A stretch of DNA of 64,000 nucleotides from Zygnema cylindricum (taxonomy: Eukaryota > Streptophyta > Zygnematophyceae > Zygnematales > Zygnemataceae). A model generated the notes under the pieces. It did no database searches, had not been told where the DNA came from, and saw only the letters and a program-made list of their open reading frames with translations. The stretch lies in NCBI GenBank assembly GCA_037447655.1, contig JBBHKE010003457.1, forward strand, positions 1-64,000. The letters are read 5' to 3'. The position numbers were made by a program, and so were the translations under genes. Positions 33,730 through 44,507 of the stretch are shown piece by piece; position 1 is the stretch's first letter, and the number at the start of each line of letters is the position of its first letter.

Positions 33730-33929
33730 CGAAATTTGTTTGTGTATTTTAATATTTCCGAACAAGAATTACTGTGCTGTACTTCAGTTTAAAGAGGTTT
33801 CGTAAATCAGGTATTACCAAACTGTATCAGTATATAAATAAGAGTCTTTTAGATGCCTTTGTGGATAGCCTTATATAGGCGGTGTGTCTGTCAAGGATTT
33901 TTTCTGTCCGCGGTACGGAAGGCCGTACC
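33730..33929. other. Short intergenic stretch
   Basis: Contains the segment shared with 29897-29957, then the lead-in to the GC-rich minisatellite. No gene. Confidence 0.5.
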
Positions 33930-34660
33930 GTTGGCACGATGTAGCGTTGCCGCTCGACGCTGTACAAACCGCTGTACCGCTGGCATAATTCCACGCTGCC
34001 GCCCGTCGGTTGGTGTAATGCTACGCTGCCGCCGCTAGCGTAATTCTACGCTGCCTCCGGCTGGCGTAATTTTACGCTGTCAGCCGCTGGCGGAATTCTA
34101 CGCTGCCGACTTTTGGCGTAATTCTACGCTACCACCCGCCAGCTGGCAGTTTTTTACGCTGTCGGCCGCTGGCATGATTCTACGCTACCGCCGGCTGGCG
34201 TAATTCTACGCCGCCGCCGGTTGGCGTAATTCTATGCTGCCGGCTGCTGGCGTAATTCTACGGTGCCGCCCGCCAACTGGCAGTTTTCTACCCTACCTGC
34301 CGCTGGTGTGATTTTACGCTGCCGCCGGTTGGCGTAATTCTACGTTGCCGGCCGCTGGTGTAATTCTACGCTGCCGCCCGCTAGCCGGCAATTTTCTACG
34401 CTGCCGGCAGCTGGCGTAATTCTACGCTTCCGGCCCCTGGCTTAATTCTACGCTACCGGCAGGTGGCCGCAGACGTAATTCTACGCTGTCGCCGACTGGC
34501 GTGATTTTACGCTGTCGGCTGTTGGCCTAATTCTACGCTGCCGACCGCAGGCGTAATTCTACGTCGCCGTGCGTCAGCAGTACTTACCGCCATACCTGGC
34601 ACAATGTAACGTTGCCGTGCAATCGTCCGTAATACGGACTGCCGTACCGCTCGCGTAATG
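33930..34660. repeat. GC-rich minisatellite, about 27-bp unit
   Basis: About 27 degenerate units, most with the core TGGCGTAATTCTACGCTGCC at 26-28-bp spacing, plus longer variants with CGCCAGCTGGCAGTTTTCTA. The core has a small dyad, GCGTA-ATTC-TACGC. Base composition is far richer in GC than the flanks. The frame-spanning reading frames here are chance products of the repeat. Confidence 0.9.
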
Positions 34661-35299
34661 CAGTGTTATCGCCCGCTAGTATCTACGAACGACCAACGGC
34701 AGTACCGTAAAAAAAAACACTTTTTATTTTGCACATCTGTAGATTTCAGGAACATTATAAAATTAGTACGCTTATTCGACCTGCAGAGTAATTGGCTGAA
34801 CAGTACAACTTTGGTCTGGCTGAACTTTGGAACGGCCATGCCATCTCGGCCGACTAACGCCTCAACTTGCAAGTGTTCAAATACAATATTACCCAGGTAA
34901 GTTGATTTGTATATCGATGTATGTTGTAGAGCTGTAACTACACAAAAACGGCTTTTTTCGTTTGAAAGATGGGGTAGTTCATAAATTGTTGGTAGGAGGT
35001 CCTTAAAAAATGAATTTTCTGTTTCCAAATGGAATTTGTTCATGAAAATGGTGCAAAATGTGTAGATATGAGTAGCGTATGTTAATTTACTCAACGTACG
35101 ATAAACCACTTTTGTCGTTTGAAATAGTTTGTGATGTGTTTGTGTTGTTGCTTTGAATCATGTTATGTTTCGTGTTATGAAGTGTGTAATCTATAGTAGT
35201 ACGCTTTTGAACTTGAACAGAAAAAGTTAATTATCACATAGAATGCATGATAGTACGGAAATGAAATTTGGGTTACATAATGGAAAGAGAGTTTCATGT
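34661..35299. other. Intergenic sequence, possibly the body of a D-like LTR
   Basis: No gene recognised. It leads without a visible break into the LTR D-like end at 35300-35427, so part of it may be the upstream portion of that LTR. Confidence 0.35.
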
Positions 35300-35427
35300 T
35301 GTCGAGTTGTTCATTGAATTGTGTTATGGTCGACGGTGGTTGATAGTGTATCATGTGTTGACGTGAGTGTGCCTACTTCCACTACTACTGCTGGTTCTCC
35401 GCCTGCAACGGTGGTTGTAGAACAACA
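35300..35427 (+). mobile_element. 3' end of a Copia family D-like LTR
   Basis: Matches 23930-24006: a Thr-run-coding stretch (ACTACTACTGCTGG) and the end GTGGTTGTAGAACAACA. No PBS follows. The sequence passes straight into a TATATG microsatellite, so this is a 3' or solo LTR. Confidence 0.6.
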
Positions 35428-35480
35428 GTATGTATATATATATATGTATGTATATATATATTTATGTATATATATATATG

Positions 35481-35525
<45 letters not shown>

Positions 35526-35640
35526 GTATATATATGTATATATATGTATATATATATGTATATATATATGTATGTATATATATATGTATGTCTATATATA
35601 TATGTATATTACTATACTATTATGCATTTGTATATATTAC
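35428..35640. repeat. TATATG/TATG microsatellite
   Basis: About 200 bp of TATATATG- and TATGTATA-type repeats. All long Tyr/Ile reading frames here (for example 35430-35732) come from the repeat. Confidence 0.95.
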
Positions 35641-36185
35641 TCCATCTAACATATAGCTGTATCACGACTGTATCAGATAGTAACATATTACTATATTACT
35701 TAGACAAATATAGTACTAATACGGATTACTGATTATAAAGACTACTAACTGTAGCAATACTAATTATACACCAAAACTAATTATACATGCTAAAAACTGT
35801 AGTAACACTAATTATACAGACTAACAACTGTACAAATACTAATTACACAAACCAAAATCTGAGTTAATACTTATTACACCCTAAAACTAATTATGCATTA
35901 AAACTAATTATACATATTAAAAACTTTACTAATATTAATTATACAGACTAACAAATGTACTAATACTCATTCCACGAATTAGAATCTGAGTTAATACTTA
36001 TTATACCCTAAATTATAATAACTATACTAATACAAATTATACAAAAAGTTTATATTAATTATACAAACTAATAAGTGTACCAATACGGATTACTGACTAT
36101 AAAGACTAGACTACTAACTGCAGTAATACTAATTATACCCTAAAACTAATTATACACTAAAACTAATTAGATACGCTTAAAAAAG
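35641..36185. repeat. AT-rich degenerate tandem repeat (ACTAATTATA)
   Basis: The word ACTAATTATA and variants recur about every 20-40 bp. A longer block beginning CGGATTACTGA(C/T)TATAAAGA occurs at 35721 and again near 36084, suggesting a higher-order unit of about 360 bp. Confidence 0.7.
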
Positions 36186-37700
36186 AGCAGGCATGCGTCA
36201 CGGACCAGCATGTAAGATACACGCTGAATCCCCACGTGTAAAGAAATAGTGTAGAGAAACAAGTGTTGTTGTTAACCTTATTCAGGGTTCAATAACCTAA
36301 AGCCAACAATACACTAACTTCAATTGACATAAATTTCAATCTCAATTGGAATCAACACTATTTCTTCACACTTTCTCCTTTGCCATCCCGCTTTTTCAAT
36401 GAAACTTCCAACAGTACATTTGTCAGTAATTGTTGTGGAAGACTACTACTTTCAAATTATTTGGCGTTAAGGCAAGAACAAAATGATCTTTCTGCGAAAT
36501 ATGCATACATGAATCTGACATATGGTGAAAGAAACAGAAACTGCAACAGAAACGCGGCAAAGAAACATCCACATCGGTGGATACAGAGAATTTCACAGAA
36601 TCAGAATGAAGAAGTACAGATAAAGATCCAAAATTAAGGAGCTCCCCCCTCCCCCATACCCGAAATAAAGTTGTTTAGATTTTACACATGTACTTAGTAG
36701 TGTATTGTATCAAACCTTACAATGAAAGTTTGGTGCAAACCCCTATTTTCCTGTCTCATAAACACTAGAATTTTGACACATGCGATACAAACCTTTTATG
36801 TATCTTATATTCCGATCTCATAAATACATGTAGCATAACACCTGCCGACAAACACAACAAAACATTCACCTAACATAGCATTAACCTTGCCTAAAAAAGT
36901 TAAAAGATATTGTCACTGTCACATATAATTGGATACAAAACATTCAAAACCAGAATTTAAAACAAAACCTGAAACAAAAGAGTCAAGAAGCCAGATAGAG
37001 ATCCAAAATCACAGACAATATTTACATTGTAAAATATTCACAGGACAAATTTTGAGACAAACTTTAAGTGGATATCGTCCATTAAGAGATTTCCCTCCAT
37101 ATGATTTACTATCGTCACTTTCGACATAAAAACATGTGTATATATCGACTGTAAAAACATGCATCAACCATGAATAGAAACCAATCAATCATTGAAAATA
37201 CATTGAGATGAATATATCTCAATTGTAAAAATTCCGCTGTGATGAACAGAAAATAACTCCTCCAATTCCCTGCCCTCAACTTCTCAATCTGATCTCCTCC
37301 TACCTTCCACATTCCTCAAGATTATCTGTTCAAAAAAAGAAAAAAAAAGAAAAAAGAAAAGGAAAAAGACGATATACAAACTAACTGATATAAAAAACTG
37401 GAAAAAGCCTCTCTAAGTACAAGCATCTATTACACCTATCGACAAAATCCCACTCATACACGTACATATACCGGTTTTAAGTTAGTTTTTCACACATTAA
37501 TATAATAAAGGCACACTAGTTATAGACTCTATTCTTAAAAAATAGTTGACTACTTTCTTTATGTCTGCAAAATTCTCTCTTGCAAACAACATATTGTAAA
37601 GGTTCATTCTTTTTTTCCTCGTCCTTTTCCTTCTATTTTCGGTGTCATGAAGGGATAATGGAATGAAAAATGGCAAAGAATGGGGCAAAAATAGATGGTA
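36186..37700. other. AT-rich intergenic sequence
   Basis: No recognised gene. Two similar segments (about 36576-36635 and 36930-37020, both with AGATCCAAAAT) show a short local duplication. A-rich low-complexity tracts lie near 37325-37370. Confidence 0.45.
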
Positions 37701-37710
37701 TTTGCGAAAA

Positions 37711-38713
37711 TTAATTTCTCCATGCTTCCGTGTATGCCTCAGTTTTGTACAGCATGATCTTCAACAAACCCTGTGGGAAAAAAAAAGAAAACAAAAAAAA
37801 AAAAACAAAAAAAAACAAATTACATAAGAGGATGTTGTGATATAACAATAGTGACAAAAAAGAAAAGAAGAAGGCTAATAACGAACAAAGAAAGATAGAG
37901 GAGAGGGAAACCGAAAACAGATATAAACAACAGTGCCGATAAAAGAACTAACAAACAAAACAAGAAAAAAAGGTAACTAGAAAAAAAGTTTTATTTTCCC
38001 TTACATCTTTCGAATACCCAAATTTGAAAGAATCTCCCGGATGAAGTCTCACTCGATTCTCAAGAGACAACGTAGCATTCCGCGCCATCCACTCTGAAAG
38101 TGGGAGGAGAAACAATTAAAAACTAAAGTTAAAAGATAAAAAAAAACGCTTTTATAGCAAAAGCAAAAAGGGAAGCAAAAATTGGGAAAAAAAACTGTGT
38201 AAATTGGATTCCAAGTACCTTAGAATATTTTCAACAAGTTTCTCACCTAATGACTCGAGTTCCGGGGGAGATTTTCAAATCAATCACGTAAAAGCGTCAA
38301 TTTTTGCAATCAATTCGGGCGTGTCGCGGTGAAACCTATAGAGAAAATTTAAAATAAAAAGAAAAACTGAAAATCAGAAAAACAGAAAAAAACAAATGAA
38401 AAAGAGAGCAAGGAGAATATAAGAAAAGAAATAAACAGAAGATATCAACTTAGCCTTTCTGTAATTTGGTGGCTTGTTTTCTTTGGTGGTTTGTTTTCTT
38501 TGATCCAGAGATGATTTGATTTTCCATATTTTTTCAGATTTATCGTTTTCCGAGCGTATCTTTAATAGGCATTTAGCAATGCCTTTCGCCAACTTCAAAA
38601 AACAAGTAAAATAACATTTTGTCAATGTTGAAAAGAAGTAATTAATATTCTCTTTTTAAATTGGACTATAGAGTGAGATGAGAGAGAGAGAGAATCACCA
38701 TGGTTCCCGCCAT
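37711..38713 (-). CDS. Candidate five-exon gene, unknown function
   Basis: Inferred from splice signals, since the exons are short. Minus-strand exons: 38713-38699 (MAGTM), 38592-38450, 38335-38247, 38093-38005 and 37770-37711 (stop TAA). All four introns (106, 114, 153, 234 nt) start GT and end AG after T-rich tracts, and all phases agree, giving about 131 codons. The second exon is Lys-rich. The last two encode LENRVRLHPGDSFKFGYSKD and a short tail ending TEAYTEAWRN, loosely like the end of an FHA domain. Exon 3 has two in-frame TGA codons, but a one-base shift opens YVIDLKISPGTRVI, another FHA-like strand. It could be a gene with small indels or a young pseudogene. The family is not identified. 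Confidence 0.4.
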
Positions 38714-38798
38714 AGTCAAAAAGAAACCATCATCAGAAAGAAAGAGGCAGACAGATTAATTGCCAAAATGATACCCTGATTAATTGCCAAAATAATGC

Positions 38799-38869
38799 CC
38801 TGAACGAGATTAGACCCTGGGTCTGCATAACAATACATAGACGTATGCCTTAACCATTAAGGCGTTAAC
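38799..38869 (-). other. tRNA-like relic upstream of Copia E
   Basis: The minus strand reads GCCTTAATGGTTAAGGC (a clear D arm), an imperfect ATACGTCTATGTAT arm, and AGGGTCTAATCTCG (decayed T arm). It lies antisense to the Copia E fragment, as the relics at 4111 and 9525 do to Copia C, and may belong to the E LTR. Confidence 0.4.
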
Positions 38870-39059
38870 GAAAAGACACACGTCATTAAGTTGCTATGTT
38901 TATAAAGTGTTACATAAAACGTCACTTTCATTGAAACAAACCAAAATAGACAAAACGACATCTATAGTCAAACGGCGGTCGCGGACACGAATCTAACCGT
39001 GTAAAATTCATGATCAGACGGACGTCGTCGCCCTCGCCAAACCCAAATGAATCTTTGGC

Positions 39060-39558
39060 GGCTTTTGAACATTGCGGCTCGCTGTGCCACGTGGCGCCAC
39101 ATCATTGGACGGCGGAAAGGATGGGAGGAGGAACGATGGCTCCCATGTTGACAAGTGTCAACTAGAAGGCCATGTTGTACAATGGTCGTACAACAAGTAC
39201 AATCGGCCACTGTACCTTCTTGTACTATACACCCTTTTGATTGGCCGAGGGTAGAGTAGTAAGTAGTTGTGAGTAGGAGTTAAAGGACTTAGCGTGTTTG
39301 AGGCGCCTCTCTCCAAGTGACCTTTTGTATTTATAGGCCATCTTTGGCTAGCCATAACTTACTGCTCAAGGGAGCAAATTCCGTGATTCTTTTTGCGTTT
39401 GACTCAGGGGAGGCTTCTCCTCACAAGGGTGAGGGTGGTCAAAAAATTTGTGTGCCTGGGCGGCACTTATTCAGTGGGAAATTAAAAGGGTCAAATGTTA
39501 TCTTAGAGGCTTTACATAGGCTGCTCATTCTGTGGGTTAATGGAGACCACACAATTTT
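39060..39558 (+). mobile_element. Copia family E LTR, 3' part
   Basis: Resembles the 3' half of LTR C (CATAACTTACTGCTCA(A/G)GGGAG, and the TACAATG/TACAA-rich block). It ends just before the PBS GGTTATGGGCCT at 39560. The 5' limit is unclear. A short LTR-encoded frame METTQF leads to a stop and then VMGLPSRVPIF. Confidence 0.6.
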
Positions 39559-39563
39559 AGGTT

Positions 39564-40905
39564 ATGGGCCTACCCTCTAGGGTGCCTATATTTAATTGAT
39601 CAAAATTTCTTTATTGGGAAATGATGATGGAGGGAAAACTTTTTGAGAAGCACCTATGGGGCATAGTGTCCGGGCAAATTCGATGCCCACCTCCACCTGG
39701 GTTTGGAGAAACACGTTTTTCAGGCACCTCCGTCATAACAACTATTAGAACATCAGCCACCATGATGAACGATGACGAGGAAGGGGAGGAAATAATCATG
39801 GAAGGAGAAAAGGGAGGAGTTGCTTCTCGAGGAACTCCATTGTCAAGGACGATACCGGCAGCAGCACCACCAGCAATGGTGACAGAGAGTCAGACTGAAC
39901 GGTCAGAATATGAAAATTAGAACTATAAGGACAAGGTGGCTAAGCTCTTAACTCTCAAAAGTGTAGTGAAGGGTATTGCCATTCCCCTTATAAATGTTAG
40001 ATCTTCCTCTCAAATTTGGGTATCTCTAGTAATCAAATATAAGAGTGGGTCATTGCACCAGCAAAGCTGGCAGAAAATAAGATTTCAACTTATACTTACA
40101 AGGGAGGAAGTATGAATGATTACTGCAATGACTTAGGAGCATTATTTGGAGAACTAGAGAGCGTAGGTAACTCATGGTCTGAGAGACACTGAGTTAATAC
40201 ACTGATAATGAAACTACCTGAAGAGTATGAGAATATCATTAATCGGTTGCAAGATCTAGGTGATAGCAATTGGAATTAGGATGATACAGTGGGGATGATT
40301 TTAGTGAAAGAGAGTACCATAGAACTTAGGAGAGGAAGTCCGAGTGTTCAAGCATTCGCTACAGGATCTGATTGGCGAAAGCGTGATGAGGAAAAAAGAA
40401 AGGATCCCTATCGAAACTTTGGAGGAAAAAGACAAGGAGGTGGTAGATTTGATCGACAAGGGAGAGGAGCTCTTCGAGGTGGATTATGTCACTTCTGCAA
40501 AAAACCGGGACATAATATGGCAGATTGTGTCAAGCTTGCAGATCTCCGACTGAAAGATGGACAAGGTTCCTCAAAAGATGGAGGAAAGAAAAAAACTTTT
40601 CTCACTCAAGTTCATGACGAGGAAGACGATGACGTAACCGAACTGGAAGAGGAGCTTGTGGAGCTTCTACTTAATCCAAAAACCACAGAGAAGCATGCAG
40701 AGACAAAAGTTCTACGGAGACAAAAGTGTGCTTTCGGAGATAAGAGGGATCCACAAGGGGATGGGTGGATCATAGACTCAGGGGCCTCAAAGCATATGTG
40801 CAAAGATAAGAGGTGGTTTACTAAATTAAGATAAATTCCAACAATTGAGATAGAGTATAGAGATGGTAGAGTAAAAACCACAAGTCTTGTTGGATCGGTT
40901 GATTA
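39564..40905 (+). pseudogene. Copia family E gag and protease, truncated
   Basis: Gag starts MGLPSRVPIFN, with a stop soon after (39599). An acidic insert DDEEGEEIIMEGEKGG lies near 39770. The capsid C-terminus at 40100-40330 (GALFGELESVGN, NRLQDLGDSNW) has stops at 40190 and 40277. The frame 40289-40834 holds a clean CCHC knuckle, CHFCKKPGHNMADC, and an intact protease motif WIIDSGASKHMC. Similarity to family C ends at about 40905; integrase and RT are absent. Confidence 0.88.
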
Positions 40906-41188
40906 TTTTTCGTACATCCTAAGTTCGAGGGTGACGCAAATTGTACTCTACAAATTCGCGATTCCTTCGTACGGTTGGAACTTAGGCAGTACGCCGCTAA
41001 GTTTTACAGAACAACGACAAAAAAAACCCTTACTTATGCACATGGGGACACACCCTTATTTTAGACGGTGATACTACAGTACAGGACAAAGTGAATTGCA
41101 ATAGCAGTATTGGGAGCTAACGTTTTTGGCCGACTATAAATTAACGTTAGAACGTAGTTTCGCCGTATGTTTTAACGCTGCAGTAAAG
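40906..41188. other. Unassigned intergenic sequence
   Basis: No gene or repeat boundary identified between the Copia E break and the TACACCG-type terminus at 41189. Confidence 0.5.
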
Positions 41189-43499
41189 TACACCGTGAAT
41201 CGCGTATAGTGTTGATAACAGTATATTCGCCCTTCAATTTTGACCCTCGAACCTAAAATAGAAATAAGAATACTTTATTTTCCTTCACAATAATAAAGGT
41301 ACGGTTTAATTAACTTCAATTACACTAATTTGGACAATGTAATTGTGGTAGTGTAATGTACGGAATGTCTCAATTCGTACCATAAATGTTAGTAGTTTTG
41401 TACTAGTGACAAATAATAAGATTATATTATGAAAACAGCGATGGTTAAACCATCTTAAGTACAAAACTTGATTGGGATGGAAAATTGTTCACTGCCATTA
41501 CAGGGTACAATTGGTAAACCAAAAGCACGTACAAAACCTACAAAAACTAAAAAACACTAAGAGTAAAATTAGCGAAAACAAAACAAACAAACAAAATCAC
41601 TAAAACTAAACTACAAGAGCGTTAAAAACCACAACATACACAAGTTGTAAATGACAAAACCAGTCGTCGGCCCAAAGCCTAACAAATGTTCATACTAAAG
41701 GTATGGGCAAGAAATATCATCAATGTGCACTGGGTGGGGTGGAGGTAAATTTCGCAGTCGTTGACCATCATTCGCCACCCATGTTTTGTCGTATAAGAGT
41801 TTATGCTTGATATCGTTGAAGGGCATCCGAGATACATTAGGGGTAAAAGGTGACATGGGAGTATGGGGAGGGCTACTAGTTCCGCTAACATCAAAAGAAT
41901 GTCGAGCACAATCATAAATGATAAAGTCAAACGCCAAGTCCAAGGTCCCATATAACTCCAAAGCAAACGGTAAAAAGTTGTCGACCGGGTCCCAATGAGT
42001 GAAATCACGTTCATTATAAGTCGTTGCATCCCGAGCTGCAACACCAGTAAGTAATGTTGCACACTTTGAAATATGGGATCCCGTGGGGTCGTCAAAACTA
42101 CATCCCCGTTGTTCTCTCTACACCTAGCAAAAACACAAGATCCACGCGAGGGTCGCGCACTCTATTAAATAAAGAATGGGGCGAGAGGATACGCGGCATC
42201 ACGTTTCATTGTGTACCTTGCTTCACTACGATTGCATCTCGAACCGTATGACGTTACGTTGTACGTTCCCCACCATGTGAATAACGAAGTAAATGCTCAT
42301 GGGAGATTGGCCACAAACCCAATGAGGCTTACCTAAAAGAAAGGGGTGTGGCAAGCCGAGACGAAAAATGAGGGTAGAAGATATTTTTTGAGAAGAGAAA
42401 CGGAGTGATGTAAAAATTGGACTGGCGACGAGCAAAGACCCAACACTTACTCATCAACAAAAGCGTACTCGAGCCCGTGCGCCAGCTTTAGACAATTCCT
42501 TAAAGAAGTACTTCAAGTCAACGACGACCACCTTATCGTTGACACGTTGTCGTACCTAGGAATGACTACTGGTGAGGAGGGAAGAGAATGAAGGAACGAC
42601 ATCTTGGGCCTCGGTTGGCAAAAAGAAAAAAAGAAAACAATACAATTGTTGAAACGATAGCAAGCCTCTGTCAACTATAAAGATCGCATTCGCCGATATA
42701 GGATTATCGCCCACTGCAAACCTCAAACTATGATAGATACCTCCAGAGCCCAACTACCTAAGTAAGCGGTTGGTGCTATGGTGGTTGTATGACAATAAGC
42801 AAAACCCCGAAAGAGACGGGTAAAGCATATTGTCGATGAGCGAGGAGCCCTCCTGACTACCAAAGATACCATGTCGAGAAGTTTATGTAAAATCGTAAAA
42901 GAGATGATTATAAACATTTGAAAGTGAGGAAAGGAGAAAAGAAATAGTGTGGGCCAAGTACAAGGGAGTTTGCGCAAAAAAACGAGTTAAAATAGCAAAT
43001 GCCACTTAGGAATCTGACATTTTATTGAGGCCATCACAGTAGGAAAAGCCTTCCAATAGGGCATCCTTAACAAATTAGCGAACAAAGTTAGGGGCGCTAA
43101 TTAGGGAACCTAACATCTTTAAACCCTTTGAGGCGTACAAACATGAAAGCTTGCAGGAAGAGGGAAATCTGGTAGTAGACCAGTAGGTGACCATACAATA
43201 AAAGTGTGAGAAAACGTTGTCGACATGAGAAAGTGAGTGGCGTCGACACGAAAAAGTGATGACCAATAATAAAGATGGGGGGAAATTGCTCAAATCTTTT
43301 CTCATATGTTTAACCATCGACAATGCGAACATGGGCTACAACGACTACATTATGGGAACGCATATCTAAATTAGTGTGATATGTGTTAGTTAGAGTTAAT
43401 GTTGCTAACTCGAGGTCATTAAACCCAATACAACGTAACTAACAATATTTTTTTTATTGCACTAATAACGTATTAACAATATAAGCGATTCACGTTGTA
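41189..43499. mobile_element. Possible composite TACACCG-terminus element around a LINE relic
   Basis: The left end TACACCGTGAATCGCG and the right end AGCGATTCACGTTGTA (43484-43499) are imperfect inverted repeats of the family best seen at 47666-48222. The enclosed 41.7-43.3 kb is a non-LTR relic. The pairing of these two ends is an inference; they could belong to separate broken copies. Confidence 0.4.
41690..43335 (-). pseudogene. Degenerate non-LTR (LINE-type) reverse transcriptase, C-terminal part
   Basis: Frames shift often, but the order of motifs on the minus strand is coherent. GLKMLGSLISAPNFVR is near 43090. TTIAPTAYLGSWALEVS is near 42750 (the GLGL...A.YLGSWAL block of LINE-like RTs). 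HLLRYSHGGERT is near 42280 (zinc-finger-like C-terminus with H.L.C..G.ER). GDVVLTTPRDPI is near 42090. FLPFALELYGTLDLAFDF is near 41930. The palm motifs are not seen. Assigned from memory of the family pattern, so only moderately sure. Confidence 0.5.
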
Positions 43500-43512
43500 C
43501 TGTACTAGATAG

Positions 43513-44090
43513 TACACCGCGAATTGTTATTAGCGTTATTAACTCTATATCGGCGCCCTCAAATTTTGACTTTAAAACCCGAAATATAATGGATAATACT
43601 AAATTTTCCTTTACTTTAATTACGGTTATAGAGAAGTAGCGTTCATAATTATACTTTATGATATTATTAAATAATATGGTGTACAAACATGTCAGTCCGT
43701 ACAAAATGGTACTTTGTTAAGTAAAAAAGTACGAAGCATGGATTAAAATAATCGTGATCGCATGTAAAACTACGCTGAGAATAAGCGACATCACAAGATC
43801 GTACTTATTTTAGTGTAAAGATATGTGTGGCGTAATAATTATTTGCGCGAACACCCAAATTAGAGTTATGAAAAAATTGACGCGACAGTGTACGATTTGT
43901 CAGGTTTTGTTATTTTACCTATTTTACTGTGAAGATCCCGATGAAAGATTTGTCGTACCAAAATTAGAATCAATGATCAATTAGTATTAAATATTTTTTT
44001 AAAATAAACTAAAATCGTAATTAGTATTAATAACGCTGGTTATTTTTTAACACTAATAATTTCTCAACGCTAATGACGTTTCACGATGTA
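43513..44090. mobile_element. TACACCG-terminus MITE
   Basis: 578 bp, TACACCGCGAATTGTTATTAGCG at the left and a decayed TTTCACGATGTA at the right. The length is close to the 557-bp intact copy. No coding sequence. Confidence 0.5.
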
Positions 44091-44499
44091 GCGTGTTGCG
44101 TAACATAATTTGTTCGGCATTATTTGGTACCTTTACGATATCCACATATTTTTATATCCACATACGTATATATCGCCAATAAGCATCTTCACACAATATT
44201 GGCTACAGTACTGTAGCTCAAATGTCGCAAAAGTCAAAATTTTACATAACCGAAACTGACAGTTTTTTTTTTTCAAATTTTGAGTAACCGACGCCTGACC
44301 GGGTTATGTCATGCTCCAAAAAAACTGTTAACCGTTAACCGACCAGCGTTTACAAAAACAAAAGTTAACCGAAACTCGATTTCTCGCGACTAACCGCGCC
44401 CGCCCGTTTCCGAAAAGGTACAAAATTAATTAGTGTACGATGTATGAATAAGCCAATAATTACGATTTGTTGCGTTCCTTAAGATTTGCAAAACGAATA
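44091..44499. other. Intergenic sequence, no feature seen
   Basis: AT-rich with short Ts; nothing recognised. Confidence 0.5.
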
Positions 44500-44507
44500 G
44501 TGTTTAC

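Noticed and set aside
33853-34038. Arg/Cys-rich small protein
   Set aside because: The frame lies within the GC-rich minisatellite and its lead-in and repeats with it.
35321-35732. Tyr/Ile-rich protein genes
   Set aside because: They are translations of a TATATG microsatellite in several frames.
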